Shown piece after piece: positions 1 through 18,013 of a stretch of DNA of 64,000 bases. The stretch comes from Typha latifolia. Its lineage: Eukaryota; Streptophyta; Magnoliopsida; Poales; Typhaceae. A program made the translations under genes and the position numbers. Position 1 is the stretch's first letter, and every line of letters starts with the position of its first letter. Location of the stretch: assembly GCA_019914945.1 (NCBI GenBank), contig CM034106.1:8990001-9054000 (forward strand). The letters are read 5' to 3'. The notes beneath the pieces are model-generated. The model was given only the letters and a program-made list of their open reading frames with translations, searched no databases and was not told the DNA's origin.

Positions 1-643
1 TTATTTATTTTAATATTTTTTGTCATAGATAAAAGGAATTTATATTGTTGACGTAGGGGTATTTTCGGAAGGTGAAGTAGGGAAGGATAGACTCGTAATT
101 GAGTCACCTTTCCGTCTCCCACCTCCGAACGCGTCTCCTCTCCCTTCACACCCACGTCTCCCTGCGAACTTTTGTAGCGTCCAAATCTTTCAATAAATCT
201 CGCCTACTTCTTAGTGCCAAATCTCTATCACTAGAAGCTGCAATCGCTTCAGAGTTCATCCATTCCCAAATCTCCAAGGAGGTAATGCATTCCTTTAACC
301 CTGACCTTGGAATCGCTCTCCATCTCATTGAAATCCATGAAATTATGACCGGATCTGACATTTTTTTTAATATCAAATTCTATTGGACTCTGCAAGTACC
401 CATTTCGTGGAATCTGAAGAAAAGGGCAAAAAATCATAGGATCTGATAACCCAATCAATCCATACTTTCATTTCTGTTACGATTAGTGCAGCCCTGAAAG
501 GAAAGTTAAAATTTTGCGGCAGTGTTTTTTTTTACTTAATCTATCGATTTGTCATGGTTTTTTCGAGACCCATGTAGTAAAATCAGTATATCTCTTCCTT
601 ACGAATGGAAACCAGTAATTGAATCTCCGATTGACAGGAAATC
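1..643 (+). promoter_or_regulatory. Promoter and 5' leader of the NECAP-like gene
   Basis: This AT-rich stretch lies upstream of the NECAP-like start codon. The pyrimidine-rich segment at about 100-281 looks like a plant 5' UTR exon. A donor-like GGTAATG follows at 281-287 and a CAG acceptor lies at 635-637, six bases before the ATG, so a leader intron of about 282-637 is likely. Short ORFs here in both strands show no recognisable domain. The leader intron is inferred from splice consensus only. Confidence 0.45.
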
Positions 644-3231
644 ATGTCGTCCTTGGACCAAGAAGAGACCTTTGAGCACACCCTTTTGGTGGTGCGCGAG
701 GTCTCAGTGTACAAGATCCCGCCGCGGAGCACCAGCGGCGGATACAAGTGCGGGGAGTGGCTCCAGTCCGACAAGATCTGGTCGGGCCGCCTCCGTGTGG
801 TCTCCTGCGGGGAGCGATGTGAGATCCGTCTTGAGGATCCGAATTCCGGGGAGCTCTTCGCCGCTTGCTTTTTCCTCCCGGGGCAGCGAGAAAACTCGGT
901 TGAGACTGTACTGGACTCGTCCCGCTACTTTGTGCTCAAGATTGAGGATGGCCGGGGCAAGCATGCTTTCATTGGTCTCGGGTTTAATGAGCGCAACGAG
1001 GCATTTGACTTCAATGTGGCTTTATCTGATCATGAGAAGTACGTGAGGAGGGAGCATGAGAAGGAGACTAGTGAGGAGAGTGAGGAAACACAGATTGACA
1101 TCCATCCTGCAGTGAACCATCGCTTAAAGGTATTATTATTTGCACCAATTCTATGCCCATGGTACGCCAGATCTTTTATCTTGTGCACTTGTAACTTTGA
1201 GAATATAATTAATTCCTAGAGAGTCAGAGTTAGGATAGGTATTTTGATAAAGTACATGGCTTGGAGTGTCAGTCGATCCTGATTCGTATTATTGAAATAG
1301 ATCGGCCAATTTGACCAATTTCCAATCGGAATCATCTGAAACAGAAAAATCAGTACATTTGATATGGCCGATACATATTATTTTTCTCAAGTATGTGATC
1401 ACAATTTTGAAATCGATACTTAGAAGTTAGAATCATCATAACATGATTTGATTATTCTTTTCTTAGAAGTTAAAGTTTTATCTAAACAGCATAACTATAA
1501 TCATACAATGGCTTGTAGAACTCTTCAGTTTAAGCACATAACTTTTGCCTAATGCATTGTCCTAATTTGTTTACTAATGCACCCTCTTGTTCCTTTCATA
1601 AATCAAGTTACTGTCTGAGATCTTCAGTTATCCAAGGATCTTCATAATGCTTTCTTCAAAATCTTGGTTTGTAATTTGTAAATTAAGGAACTTCATGCTT
1701 TGTTCTCTTGGATTTTTAACTTTAATTCAGGGAGTTCTAGAATCCAGAGTTGGAATATCAATGCATGTTTTGGAACTCTTACTTGATTGATACTTTGACT
1801 ACCATTCACCTTTTCCCTTCTGTATTAATTATTTCCATTACAATTACTTCTGGTTTTGGAAAGGGTGCTTCTTTTTTCAATTTATTTGTTGTCCAACTAA
1901 TAAGCTGGATTAGGAAGTGACAAAACTTTAAAAGATTTTAAGTGGTAGATGGGCAAGCAAGGGATCATTTAGCGCCTAGGCACTAGGCGGGCGCCCAGAA
2001 TTTAAGACAATTAATAAATAAAGAAATAAAAGAAATAATAGTTGGAGAAGAAATTAAAATTAATGCTTACAATCTAAACAATATACTATGTATTATTGTA
2101 AAGAATTATGGTAAGTTATTCAAATCCACTAATCCATCAACATATACATTAATTTAAATTTCAAAGTCATATGCATAATAAAATATGATATGAAATGCTA
2201 AAACAGTTACCTAGGCGGGACCTAAGTAGAGCTTAGTTACATTCTATCTAAGGCGGGAGCCTAAGGTTTAAGGCAGAATTTTTTTAAAACAATGGGGAAT
2301 GAAACAAAGAGCTGTTTTTGCTTTTTATGTTTCTATGACAAACTTTAACTTCAGTAGACCTAATATCAACAATTGCTCCCCTTTGAACTAGAATTTGTAG
2401 AAACTTTTGCTGCTAGCATTTCTAATCCTGGAATGTTCTTTCTTGATTCATGACTCTTTGATTTTTATGACTTCTAGGAAGGAGAAACCATCCGCATAAA
2501 TGTAAAAAACAAGCCGTCTAGTGGAAGTGGTATGCTTTCAACGGCAGGCTTGCCTGGAGGGGCTTCTAGCAAACAAAAGGCGACCACATTGCTTGCACCA
2601 CCTCCTGGTGGAGCTGGAAAAATTAGGTCTGCTCTTCCACCTCCACCCAATGATCCTGCAGTTGCCAGGATGACTGCAGGTCGCAGTGCTGGACCCAATC
2701 CATCAAAAGAATCGGCAAGGCATGGTGTTGATTCTTTCTCAGATCTTTCTGCTATTGAGGTATGCTTCTATCCTATGCCTTCTAGGCTTCTACTGTAAGC
2801 TCTCTTGTTCTCATCTGTTTGTACAAGATTGGTACTCGAAATATTTGTGTAACTGACCTCTACTTGGTTTAACAATTATCTAGTGAGAAAGTTTTCGTTA
2901 GCTATCCATTCCACTTTTGACTCACTGTTCCTTTTGTAGCTTGGATCCTTCTTTAACTTGGCAAAATTGCTGCTAAAAATTAGTACTGAATGCTTCTTTA
3001 CAAGTCTTTAAAACTAAGGAGATATCTATCGTCCTTTAAATTACCATAATTGAGTTCTGATACACTTTAGATCTACACAGTTATTGGGGTCTTTGACCAT
3101 CCATATGCCATTTAATGCTTGTGCACCTTTGTTCTTAGCGTTCAATTATCTGGAATTTGCAGCGAAGCCTTCCTTCTGCAACTGGGTCGGCATCAACAAA
3201 AAGCACTGCATCTGGTTGGGCAGCATTTTGA
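644..3231 (+). CDS. NECAP-like protein (adaptin-ear-binding coat-associated protein)
   Basis: Three exons join in frame: 644-1129, 2478-2759 and 3163-3231, giving 278 aa. Exon 1 (residues 1-162) is the NECAP PHear domain. It opens MSSLDQEETFEHTLLVVREV and contains the diagnostic WLQSDKIWSGRLRVV and HAFIGLGFNERNEAFDFNVAL blocks. Exon 2 (163-256) is a low-complexity tail with proline-rich APPPGG and LPPPPNDPA stretches. Exon 3 ends in GWAAF, a C-terminal WxxF motif; in animal NECAPs the equivalent WVQF binds the AP-2 alpha ear. The family assists clathrin-coated vesicle formation at AP-2 and related adaptors in the cytosol. All junctions are GT-AG and phase 0. The length is normal for plant NECAP-like proteins and nothing is missing. 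The family is certain; which plant adaptor it serves is not visible here. Confidence 0.95.
1130..2477 (+). other. NECAP-like intron 1, with GC-rich repeat remnant
   Basis: This phase-0 intron of 1,348 bp runs from GTATTA to TTCTAG. Most of it is AT-rich unique sequence. The stretch at about 1970-2285 carries GCGCCTAGGCACTAGGCGGG at its left and CCTAGGCGGGACC plus AAGGCGGGAGCC at its right. The same GGCGCTAGGCGGG vocabulary occurs in the hAT-like element at 24814-25789, so this is probably an eroded short DNA transposon. I could not define ends or a target duplication. Confidence 0.35.
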
Positions 3232-5212
3232 GTTTATGATAGATACCTTCTGCTGTTCACGAACTTCCTCTAAATCAGAAGAGAACTGGTGAAACGGAAC
3301 AATTTACTTACTGGCTGCAACCAGGACTTCTTTTATCTTCAAGTCAAATGAGAGATTACATGTAGATGGATTTGCTTCCTCGTAGCACACTCTAATAAAA
3401 TTTACAAGAATATTTTGTTTTCTTGATGCCGTATGAAGTGGAAGCTCAGAATATAAGATGTATATGGTTCTCCCTTGTTGAATGAACGACCACGCGAACA
3501 ATTTCTTTTCTCTTTATAAAGTTTGGAACTGCATATTTAGTATTACAGCCGATTATTACAATTTTACCAACTCAAAAGCTGCTTCATTCTTATTTCCGTC
3601 TTTTTTTTAACCAATTTATCACCATAGTTTGGATGAAATGGCTTTGTTGTTGAATTTTTTTTATTCATCTATTTGACCTTACTAAGTCTCCCACATAAAT
3701 TTTTTTATGCATGGTCTGATCTCATAGTTAGAAGACCAGGTGATGGAATTGGTGAACCAAAACATAATTGACTCAGTAAACAAATAAAATAGTTATATTT
3801 TTAAAAATTAAAAGTGTAAGTTTTGATGCGCTTAAACCTAAATATTAGTTAAATATGACTAAATAATAAAACGAATATAATTGTATTGCTTTGCAGATAT
3901 ATTTTCTTAGTTTTCAAAATTATTTAAAACTATAAATATATTATTTAAATATACCCTGATCTGAGTTAATATTCTATCCAATTTTGATAATTATAATTTA
4001 GATATTAATCAAAATATTATTTTTATCTTTATATTTTGAGATAGAATGTAGTTAATTTTTGTTTTCCTTCAGTTATGCCAAATCACATGCATGTGTAGCT
4101 AAACTTCTCTCTCTCTCTCTCTCAAAAAAAAAAAGGAAGAAAAAAGAGTTAAGAAAACATCTAAATCTCCTTTTGGAATAGCTAGTTGAAATTAAAAGAA
4201 TATATATACAATATAAGCCTTTTTGACTATCTGAGTAAAAGATAAATAAAATAATTTCTTTACAATGGGTGTTTTTATACAAAAGGAACATGTTCTTAAA
4301 AAGAATTTGCTGGAATTTATGATTAAAAATAGAGCTTTGGCTTATCTGACAATGAAAAATGTTAAAATATTCTATTTCTTTAATCATCAGGATTATCTTA
4401 ATTCGACAATCCTAATCGTGATTTGAAGTGTAACAGCTTAGATCTGAGGCAATTTGATTAATTATTTTATTTAAGCACAATTTAATAATACGTGAGAGAA
4501 GTTTGGATCCGGTGACCGCGTGGTGAGTTATACCCCCAAGGCCGTTGCTTCGATGGAGCGGGAATGGCGGCCCCCGAGGAGTCTTCTTGTCGCCCCGATT
4601 TCTAGGGTTCAAACTCTCCTCTCTCCCCTTCCCGGAGCCGATCTCGCGAGCGGTAACCCGGGTGCATCTCCTGTGTTATCGTCATTTGCCTTAATCTCGA
4701 CCGTCTTCCTGTTTCATACCCTATCTATCTGGAATTCCCAGATTTATGATTCCCTTCTTCCTCGGATTGGTTCTTTTCTACTCTTCTTGCCAAATTTGTT
4801 GGAACTGGCTAATTGAGTGTGGATTGGATGATGAATTCATTTATTTTATAAATGGTAAGTTTGAGCGTTTGGATTTGGTTCCCCGATGGAATGAAGAATT
4901 GAGATAGGCTTTGATCAACTTGTTTCGTTTGTTGTGGAAATCTGCAAGGAAGTTCGAACTTTCTTATGATGGTATGAAGAATTCAGAGTAGAACTTGAGG
5001 TTTTGATGATTTGACACCCAGAGTTGCTTTCAGTTGGATTTCTTAGCATAATGAGGTTGAATTCCTACTGCAAATATTTCACTCCCTAGATCTTACTTGA
5101 CTTTCGATTGGAGGCAGTCAAGAATAAATCTTGTGATATACCTATTGCTGGTAAAGTTAAAAAAATTGACCCTTTTCTTGTCATAAGCGGTTAAGTTTTC
5201 TTCTGGGACTTG
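3232..5212 (+). other. NECAP 3' UTR, intergenic spacer and NDR leader
   Basis: About 3232-3560 is likely the NECAP-like 3' UTR. The spacer at 3600-4500 is very AT-rich and includes a short (CT)n run near 4105-4123. From about 4530 the base composition rises into a typical plant leader. A donor-like GCGGTAACC at 4649-4657 suggests a leader intron ending shortly before the NDR start codon at 5213; acceptor candidates are GAGGCAG near 5117 and TTAAG near 5195. No other gene is visible. Confidence 0.4.
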
Positions 5213-11812
<6,600 letters not shown>

Positions 11813-12527
11813 GAGAGTTTTATTAATATCTTATGTTCTCAAGTTGGTCTCGAAAAGCCAGAGCTCATCTTGTCCATAATCATTTTCCTTCCTCACATAG
11901 TTCCAGAATTCAAGTTAATGTCAGGAACACTTCATGTGTTTTGCTTGATGCGCAGAAAATTTCAGGCGATCTGGAATTCATGCTTGCTAGTTGCAACAGC
12001 TTCTGTGGATTATATTGAAGCCGACAACTGCGGACAATTTTTTATCAATAGAGAGGAATTAAGTTTTGCTACTGGTTCAGTTGAGCATGGCAAAGAGCAC
12101 TTATTTTTTGCTTGAACAAACTGGAAAATTTGTAAATTTCTATCTTATCGTAGCAAATATTCCATTTTATATTGTTTTAGTTTTTCATTTATTCTTTTGC
12201 AATTCTACTACTTGGAAATATTGAAATTTTTTTGTAAGAGATAATTCTATTACTCTCTTTGAATTCACAGAGTTAATATATGGGCTTGATTGTATTTGAT
12301 TATGATATTTTCAGTTTCCTTTGCAAAAAGGGCATTTTCTTCTTTTTTTCCTTCAAAGTTTGTCTTTCTGTTACTTCGTGCTCAATATAGAATAGAGAGA
12401 AGTAACCCTTGCTCTTTTCCTTTATTCTTCTTCGGCCACTGTTCCTTAGTAAGAGACTAATTATTTTATTACTATTTCTATTTAATCTCTTATTTTATTA
12501 ATTTAAAAAGTGACTAGAGAGACATAC
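11813..12527 (+). other. NDR 3' UTR and start of AT-rich spacer
   Basis: The first few hundred bases are probably the NDR 3' UTR. From about 12440 the sequence matches the degenerate AT-rich repeat that continues after the LINE insertion, including TTACTATTTCTATTTAATC followed by TTATTTTATTAATTTAAA. No gene is seen. Confidence 0.4.
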
Positions 12528-15000
12528 TTGTATAAAAAAATGTTTTTTTTTTTTGAAGTAAAGAGCTGGGTTCAGCTATTTATTAATTTCCGCCGCCACG
12601 TGTCAGTGTCGGCGGTTAAAACCTTACAAAGTTCCGGTGGAGCGTCGCTTAGGCGCTCCACCTCGGGCAAAGGTCCCGAGGCCACACCGGCCTTGACTGC
12701 CGCCCGCCGGTTGTCGAGTTGGCTTCTCTCCCGGTGTGGGATAACCGGACCTCGCCAACGCCGTTGGCGAGCTCGGCACATTCGCGCGCCAGGTTGCGGA
12801 CCCGCCATGGCCCGAGCTCCGGCTGCTGCACGCTTCTGATGGCCTCGGTGCAGTCCGACTCTATCTCTAGCCGAGAGCCTCTTCTCGCCATCTTCAACGC
12901 CAGTCTGATGGCCCAGATTTCCGTTTGTAGCGCCGAGGTACCCGGGCACGGTTCCCATCCCGCCTGAAGGAACTTCCCGTCGGAACTTCGAAATATGGCC
13001 GCTGCTCCGCCTTGGTATGCGCCCGCTTTCAGTGCTCCGTCCGTGTTGGCTTTGATCCAGCCCGTCTCCCATGGTACCAGTGCTTCCTTATCTTCCTAGG
13101 TTTCGGGTTCTTCGCTTGCTTCGCTACGGTACTCCTCCGCCATTTCGACCGCGGCCGGACCACGGCTAGCTCCGGCGTCCGCTTTCCTCCGAACACCACA
13201 CCGTTCTCGCTCTTCCACAAAGGTGCCCACAGTGCAAGCGATCGGCCCTTTGGCCCGTCCATCCTCCTCCGCACTACCATTCCACTCTTTCGTGATCCAT
13301 TGTTGGTCGATCTCCGCTGTCTCCATCCTTTCCTTAGTGCCCAGGGTTCTCCAAACCTCCCTACTGTATCTGCATGTGAACAGGAGGTGCTCGCTCGTCT
13401 CGGTGAACAGGCCGCACATGGCACACAGATCCTCGGGGCCAACGTGAAGGTAGTGGAGGTACGCTCGCGTTGGGAGCCTACCCCACAAGAGCTTCCAGCA
13501 GAAAACTCTGATCCTCGGGGCCACCTGTAGACGCCAGAGGTTACTCCATCCTGGCCAGAGATGGCTACTCTGAGGGAGCAGGGATTGGTATATCGCCTTG
13601 ACCGAGGGCGTCCCCCTTGGGTGCGGCCACCAGATCCATCGGTCCTCGCCGGTGGCGGCACCTATGGGGAAATTTGCGATCTCGTATGCCAGCTCCGTTC
13701 CTGCCTCACTGACCAATCTCCCCGGCGTCCATTGATCGTCACCGGTGAGGTTTGCCACGCTCAGATTTTCTGCCATTAGCCTAGGTGCCAGGACCCTTGG
13801 CTGTCTGGACCATGGGACCTCATGCAGCCATGGGTCGAAAGCAGCTCGAGTGTCTTTTCCGTTTTGTATAAAAAAATGTTGATAATAGAAGAACAGCAGT
13901 AGAAGAAAAAGAAGAATAAGAAGTAACAATTAGGAAAAGAAGAGTAAAAAAATCAGCAACTAAATAATAAAATATATTAACAACTTTTGAAAATATAATA
14001 ATAATTGTTATTTTTTCTATACATTATAGAATTTACACACTTCAACATTATATTTTACATAGAAAAAGTAATAATCTTTTAGTTATCTAACTAATCATAA
14101 TAATTCCACTACTATCTCCGACTAATTTTTTACTTTATTAATTAAAGAGCAATTAGAAAAATATATATAGAAAAAAATAATTAATTGATAGAAGAAGAAG
14201 AAAAAAAATATATTAACAATTTTTACAAATATATGACAAATTTTATTGTTTTTTTAACAACTTTTCTTTTTTTAATACACTACAGAATTTACATATTTCA
14301 CAATTATAATTTATATGAAAACAAATAATAATTATGCGGAATTATGTTTTTAGTTATTTAACTAATTCTAGGTATCTCAACACTATCTCCAATTAATCTT
14401 TAATTTATTAATTAAAAATGATTAGAAAAAAAGAAGGATTAATGGATTGAAGATAAAAAGAAGAATAAGAAAATTATATTAACAACTTTGATAAATATAT
14501 AACAACTTTCTTTATTATTTTTTATACATTGTAGAATTTACATGCTTCACTATTATTGAACTAAGTCTAGTTATCTCACCACTATCTTCAATTAATTTTT
14601 TACTTTGTTAATTAAAAATTATTAAAAAAGTATATTAAAAAAGAATAATTAAGTGATAGAAAAAGAAGAAAATATATTAACAACTTTCACAAATATATAA
14701 CAATTTTTATTATTTTTAACAACTTTCGTTGTTTTTTCTATACACTGTATAATTTACACACTTCACAATTACAATTTACATAAAAATAAATCGTACAAAG
14801 TTACGATTTTAGTTATTTAATTAATTAATTATCTCACTACTATTTTCGATTAATCTCTTACTTTATTAATAAAAGAGCAATTAGAAAGACTTGTATATAA
14901 AAAAAAGAAATATTAGGAGATAGAAGAAACAAAAGATTGAAGATAGAAAAGAAAAGTATGAGGCCTGACTCTTCGATATTTAATAAAACACTAAATAATA
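12440..15000. repeat. Degenerate AT-rich tandem array (about 200-270 bp units), split by the LINE
   Basis: A recurring block of the form CTAYTATCTYCRAYTAATYTYTTACTTTATTAATTAAA, then GAGCAATTAGAAA, occurs near 12465, 14107, 14379, 14576 and 14833. It alternates with TATTAACAACTTT, a TATACATT-GTAGAATTTACA block, and TTCACAATTATAATTTACAT. Spacing between units is about 268, 197 and 257 bp. Units are strongly diverged with internal deletions, so the array is old. The LINE at 12544-13863 landed inside one unit. No coding potential is visible. Confidence 0.6.
12528..13880 (-). mobile_element. 5'-truncated LINE (non-LTR retrotransposon) with target duplication
   Basis: A GC-rich island of about 1.3 kb sits in AT-rich DNA. 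On the minus strand, about 13,870-13,380 encodes a zf-RVT (reverse-transcriptase zinc-binding) domain: WSNLWRLQVAPRIRVFCWKL, then GRLPTRAYLH, C-x2-C in LCAMCG, and TSEHLLFTC. About 13,060-12,650 encodes an RNase H-like domain: WIKANTDGA, LQTEIWAIRLAL, EIESDCTEA. Between them the frame is broken. The ALWAPLWKSENGVVF segment lies in a different frame and there is an in-frame stop at 13,096-13,098. The element ends in a run of 12 T at 12543-12554 (poly(A) on the minus strand). It is flanked by the identical 17-mer TTGTATAAAAAAATGTT at 12528-12544 and 13864-13880. Endonuclease and RT core are absent, so it is a dead, 5'-truncated insertion made by target-primed reverse transcription. Confidence 0.93.
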
Positions 15001-15079
15001 AATGAATGAAAAAAATACCTCATCTATAAAGAAAACAAAAACCGAGCTTGACTACTAAAAATAAAAACTATAGACTTTT

Positions 15080-18013
15080 TGTAACACCCGTTAAAAAAAA
15101 AAATTCAGTGCACGCGCCATGCGCGTGCACTCTAACCGCAGCGCACGCGCTTGGCGTGTGCACTGACCCTTTCTTCCTCCCCCCCACCTCTCGTAGTTGA
15201 TTACGAGAGGTGGGAGAGGAGTGCGCCGGAGTGGAGCTAACTCCACTCCGCTGCCCTCTCCACCTCACCCTATTTAAACCCCTCCCCCTCACCTTCTAGG
15301 CTGGTTTCACTCTTAGAAATTCCTTTCTCTCGTTCTACCTTCCTCTCTTTTTTCTCCCGAGCCATCGAAGCTTTCGTCGCGGGCAGCGAGTCACCGTAGC
15401 GCCGACAGCCAACCAAAACCCCCCATCTCGATCCTCGGGTTAGCCTCCATCCCCTCACTAGTTTAATTTGAAAATAGCCTAGTTAATCATGTTTAAGTAG
15501 AAATTTATTTATGTCGGCCTTCACCGAAAAAATTTGCAGGCCGGTGACCTCGGGTCGACCACCCACCGGTCCGAGAAGTTTTCCCGCTTTAACCTCTTAT
15601 TGTGGGTACTTAAATTGGATACCCATGGGGTGCGAGGGAGGCGATGCCATGTTGCCTCCCACCGCCGAGTTTCTTTGGCACAAGCGGCCACCATCGGCGG
15701 TGGTGGCCTCGCTCGTCAACCTTGACTGACCCACCTCTTCACTTGGAAGAGGTAGGTACCTGAGATGAGCGCTTCGAGCCCACCTAGCACTGAGTCGGAA
15801 GCTCCATGGCCGTCGGCCATGGAGTTCCTCAACTCTCACCCTCCGGCCGCACTGGCCGGAGGTTCTGAACACTCTTGCACCCAAGTCGACCTAGTTGACT
15901 TGGGGAAGAGTTGCCGGAGCTGGGGGTTGTCGGTGACGGGGATCACTGGCAACAACACCCTTTCTCCTCTGCTTCTTCTTCTCTAGCGAGGAGAAGAGGA
16001 GAAGGTGGGGGTTGGGCCAACCCCCATCGCTCTCTCTGGGTTGTGGCGTGGGCTGCGTTGCAGCCCAGGTCCTCAGACCTTCTCTAAGGTCTCGATGGAT
16101 TGGGCTCTAGAGCCCAGTCCACCCTCTTAGTTTCTGGTGGGCTGCGGTAGGCCCACCTTCTCATTCTGTTGGACTAGGCTCTGGAGCCCAGTCCACCATC
16201 TCACCTTGCTGGACTGGGCCTTTGAGCCCAGTCTAGAGCGCATTAGAACTTGGTGGCTACGGTAGGCAGCCCACCTCCTCATTATGTTGGACTGGGCTCT
16301 TGAGCCCAGTCCACTATCTCTAGTCCAGTGAGCTGCAGGTAGGTCTGTAGCCCTCTTTCTCTCTCTCTCACCTAATTTGCTGGGCCTTGAGCCCAGCCCA
16401 ATCTTTAACATTTTAACCCTAAGACTAATTTATTTATTAGTCTGTTATTTTTTTAATTCTGTTAGCTACATAAATTATAATTAATTAAAATTTTCTCAAC
16501 CATGTTATTAATAAAATTAGGATTTATACATAATTAAATTAGATATTTGAATTTATTAGTCTTTTCATTTATCTTCGACACTTACATTGTAAATGACTCT
16601 AAATGACCATTATTTTTTTAAATTAAGGCAAATAATATTTTGGACCTAGAAAATCAAACTTAAATTTATACAACAAGATAGTTAGTCTATAAATCCATTA
16701 ATCTTATGTTTATTTTATTTATAAATTATTAGATCCATTATTGTGCGGGAAGGATCTCGAAAATCAAGAAGAGTCGATTGATTAGGAGAGTAAGATGGAT
16801 TCCAGAAATATCTCAGGTGAGTAGAATTCTATAATAGTCTACGAAAATGCATACTTATGTCATTTCTTATCTGTTTTAATCTAATGTCGTTTATTACTTG
16901 TAAAAATTACATGATATTTTATTCTTGCATTTAATTACGTGTCAATTCTTACTTGTATTATTTATCACTTAACGCACATGTACGATAGACTCTATGCTTG
17001 TTATAATACTGGTTATTTGATGATTATGTTAAATAAATAATAGAGGTCGTGACACCACGTGCAAGTATTATTGTTAGTCAAGTCTCAACTAGACAGTGCC
17101 CCTTTCACTCGCTCAACCCGGGGTTAAGGATAGAGTGTAGTATATATTATTATATTAGCGGTCTACACCTGAGGTCGGTAGCGTAGCTGGTGGAGCATTC
17201 AGGTGATTACACTACCTTAGTTGGAGGCTAGTCTAGTATAATATTAGAAAAGATGATTGAAAGGTAGGGATTGTAGTCCTAGCAGTACCCGAGGACGTAG
17301 GGTCAGGGCGTCTATCGAGCTGTGTGCTCTTAACCGCCGTATATGATGATTCCGCTCTGAACGATGATTACTAGAGCGGTGATGATGGGCCTACGACCGG
17401 GGTCCTTAGTCTGATGGCCACAGACAATCGGTCAAATGCAGCGTCGCCAGGCATGTATGGGCGATATTACCGCTAGATGACTAGTCCTCCTCGATTTTAT
17501 GGTACTTTGTTAGATATGTTTTTGTGACTCGATTTCTGTGTAGATTTCTATGTAGATGAAACTATAATGATGAAAGTTATTAAAAGTCATAATGTACACT
17601 TTCCTTGACATGTTACGGGTTTATATTTTTAATTATCATGCGAAATTTTTAGATTACTATTACTTGCTGGGCCCCGTGCTCACCGTCATTTTGATGGAAA
17701 TATTTCAGAGCTGATTATGAAGGATGCGGATATCGAGGAGTAGCAGATTTTTTTCTCTATTTTAGTATTTGCTCATTCTATTATTTTTAGTTGGACTTGA
17801 CCCCTGCGAGGGTATTTATGTTTTAAAACTTGTGTTGGACTTGTATTCCTAGAGGCTTGTTGAGGCCTGTGACATTGTAACTTTGGATTATTTGTTGATT
17901 TATTATGGTATTTCTAGACTTATCTAGATATTTTGTGAAATCATTTCATTGACGGGTCTAGTGAGAATCACGTGGAATTCTCAAACACGTGATTTTTGGA
18001 AGTGGGTGTTTCA
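15080..18013 (+). mobile_element. Solo LTR, 2.93 kb, probable Ty3/gypsy (Tekay/Del-like size and ends)
   Basis: The element begins TGTAACACCC at 15080 and ends GGGTGTTTCA at 18013, nearly perfect inverted ends of the TG...CA type. Both sides carry the 5-bp target duplication CTTTT (15075-15079 and 18014-18018). No gag or pol sequence lies inside, so this is a complete LTR left by LTR-LTR recombination. A TATTTAAA box at 15271-15278 followed by pyrimidine-rich sequence looks like the LTR promoter on the plus strand. Segment 15107-16400 is GC-rich and hairpin-dense; 16430-18013 is AT-rich. Two CACGTG boxes lie near the 3' end (about 17970-17992) inside an inverted repeat, AATCACGTG and CACGTGATT. 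Family assignment rests on LTR length and terminal sequence only. ORFs inside it show no known domain. Confidence 0.85.
15107..16405 (+). repeat. Series of consecutive short perfect hairpins inside the solo LTR
   Basis: Examples read directly: arms 15107-15116/15122-15131 (10 bp), 15183-15195/15202-15214 (13 bp, perfect), 15227-15236/15241-15250 (10 bp), 15686-15693/15701-15708, 15733-15740/15746-15753, 15802-15812/15814-15824 (11 bp, 1-nt loop), 15840-15848/15854-15862, 15880-15890/15894-15904 (one G-T pair), 16007-16015/16017-16025, 16049-16056/16060-16067, 16075-16081/16086-16092. From about 16101 the palindrome TGGGCTCTAGAGCCCA and variants (TGGGCTCTTGAGCCCA, TGGGCCTTTGAGCCCA) recur about five times. 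Loops are 1-7 nt and arms are mostly perfect. The hairpins share no single sequence, so they are not one repeat copied many times, apart from the last group. Confidence 0.85.

Noticed and set aside
12572..13072. 166-aa minus-strand ORF and overlapping plus-strand ORFs in the LINE
   Set aside because: The RNase H-like protein is in another frame; these are shadows of it.
15107..16405. Hairpins as microRNA precursors
   Set aside because: Arms of 7-13 bp are too short for a plant miRNA foldback; they are reported as a structured LTR segment instead.
15068..16411. Several ORFs of 60-95 aa inside the solo LTR on both strands
   Set aside because: They fall in GC-rich hairpin sequence with no domain, no splice context and no continuity; better explained as chance ORFs in an LTR.
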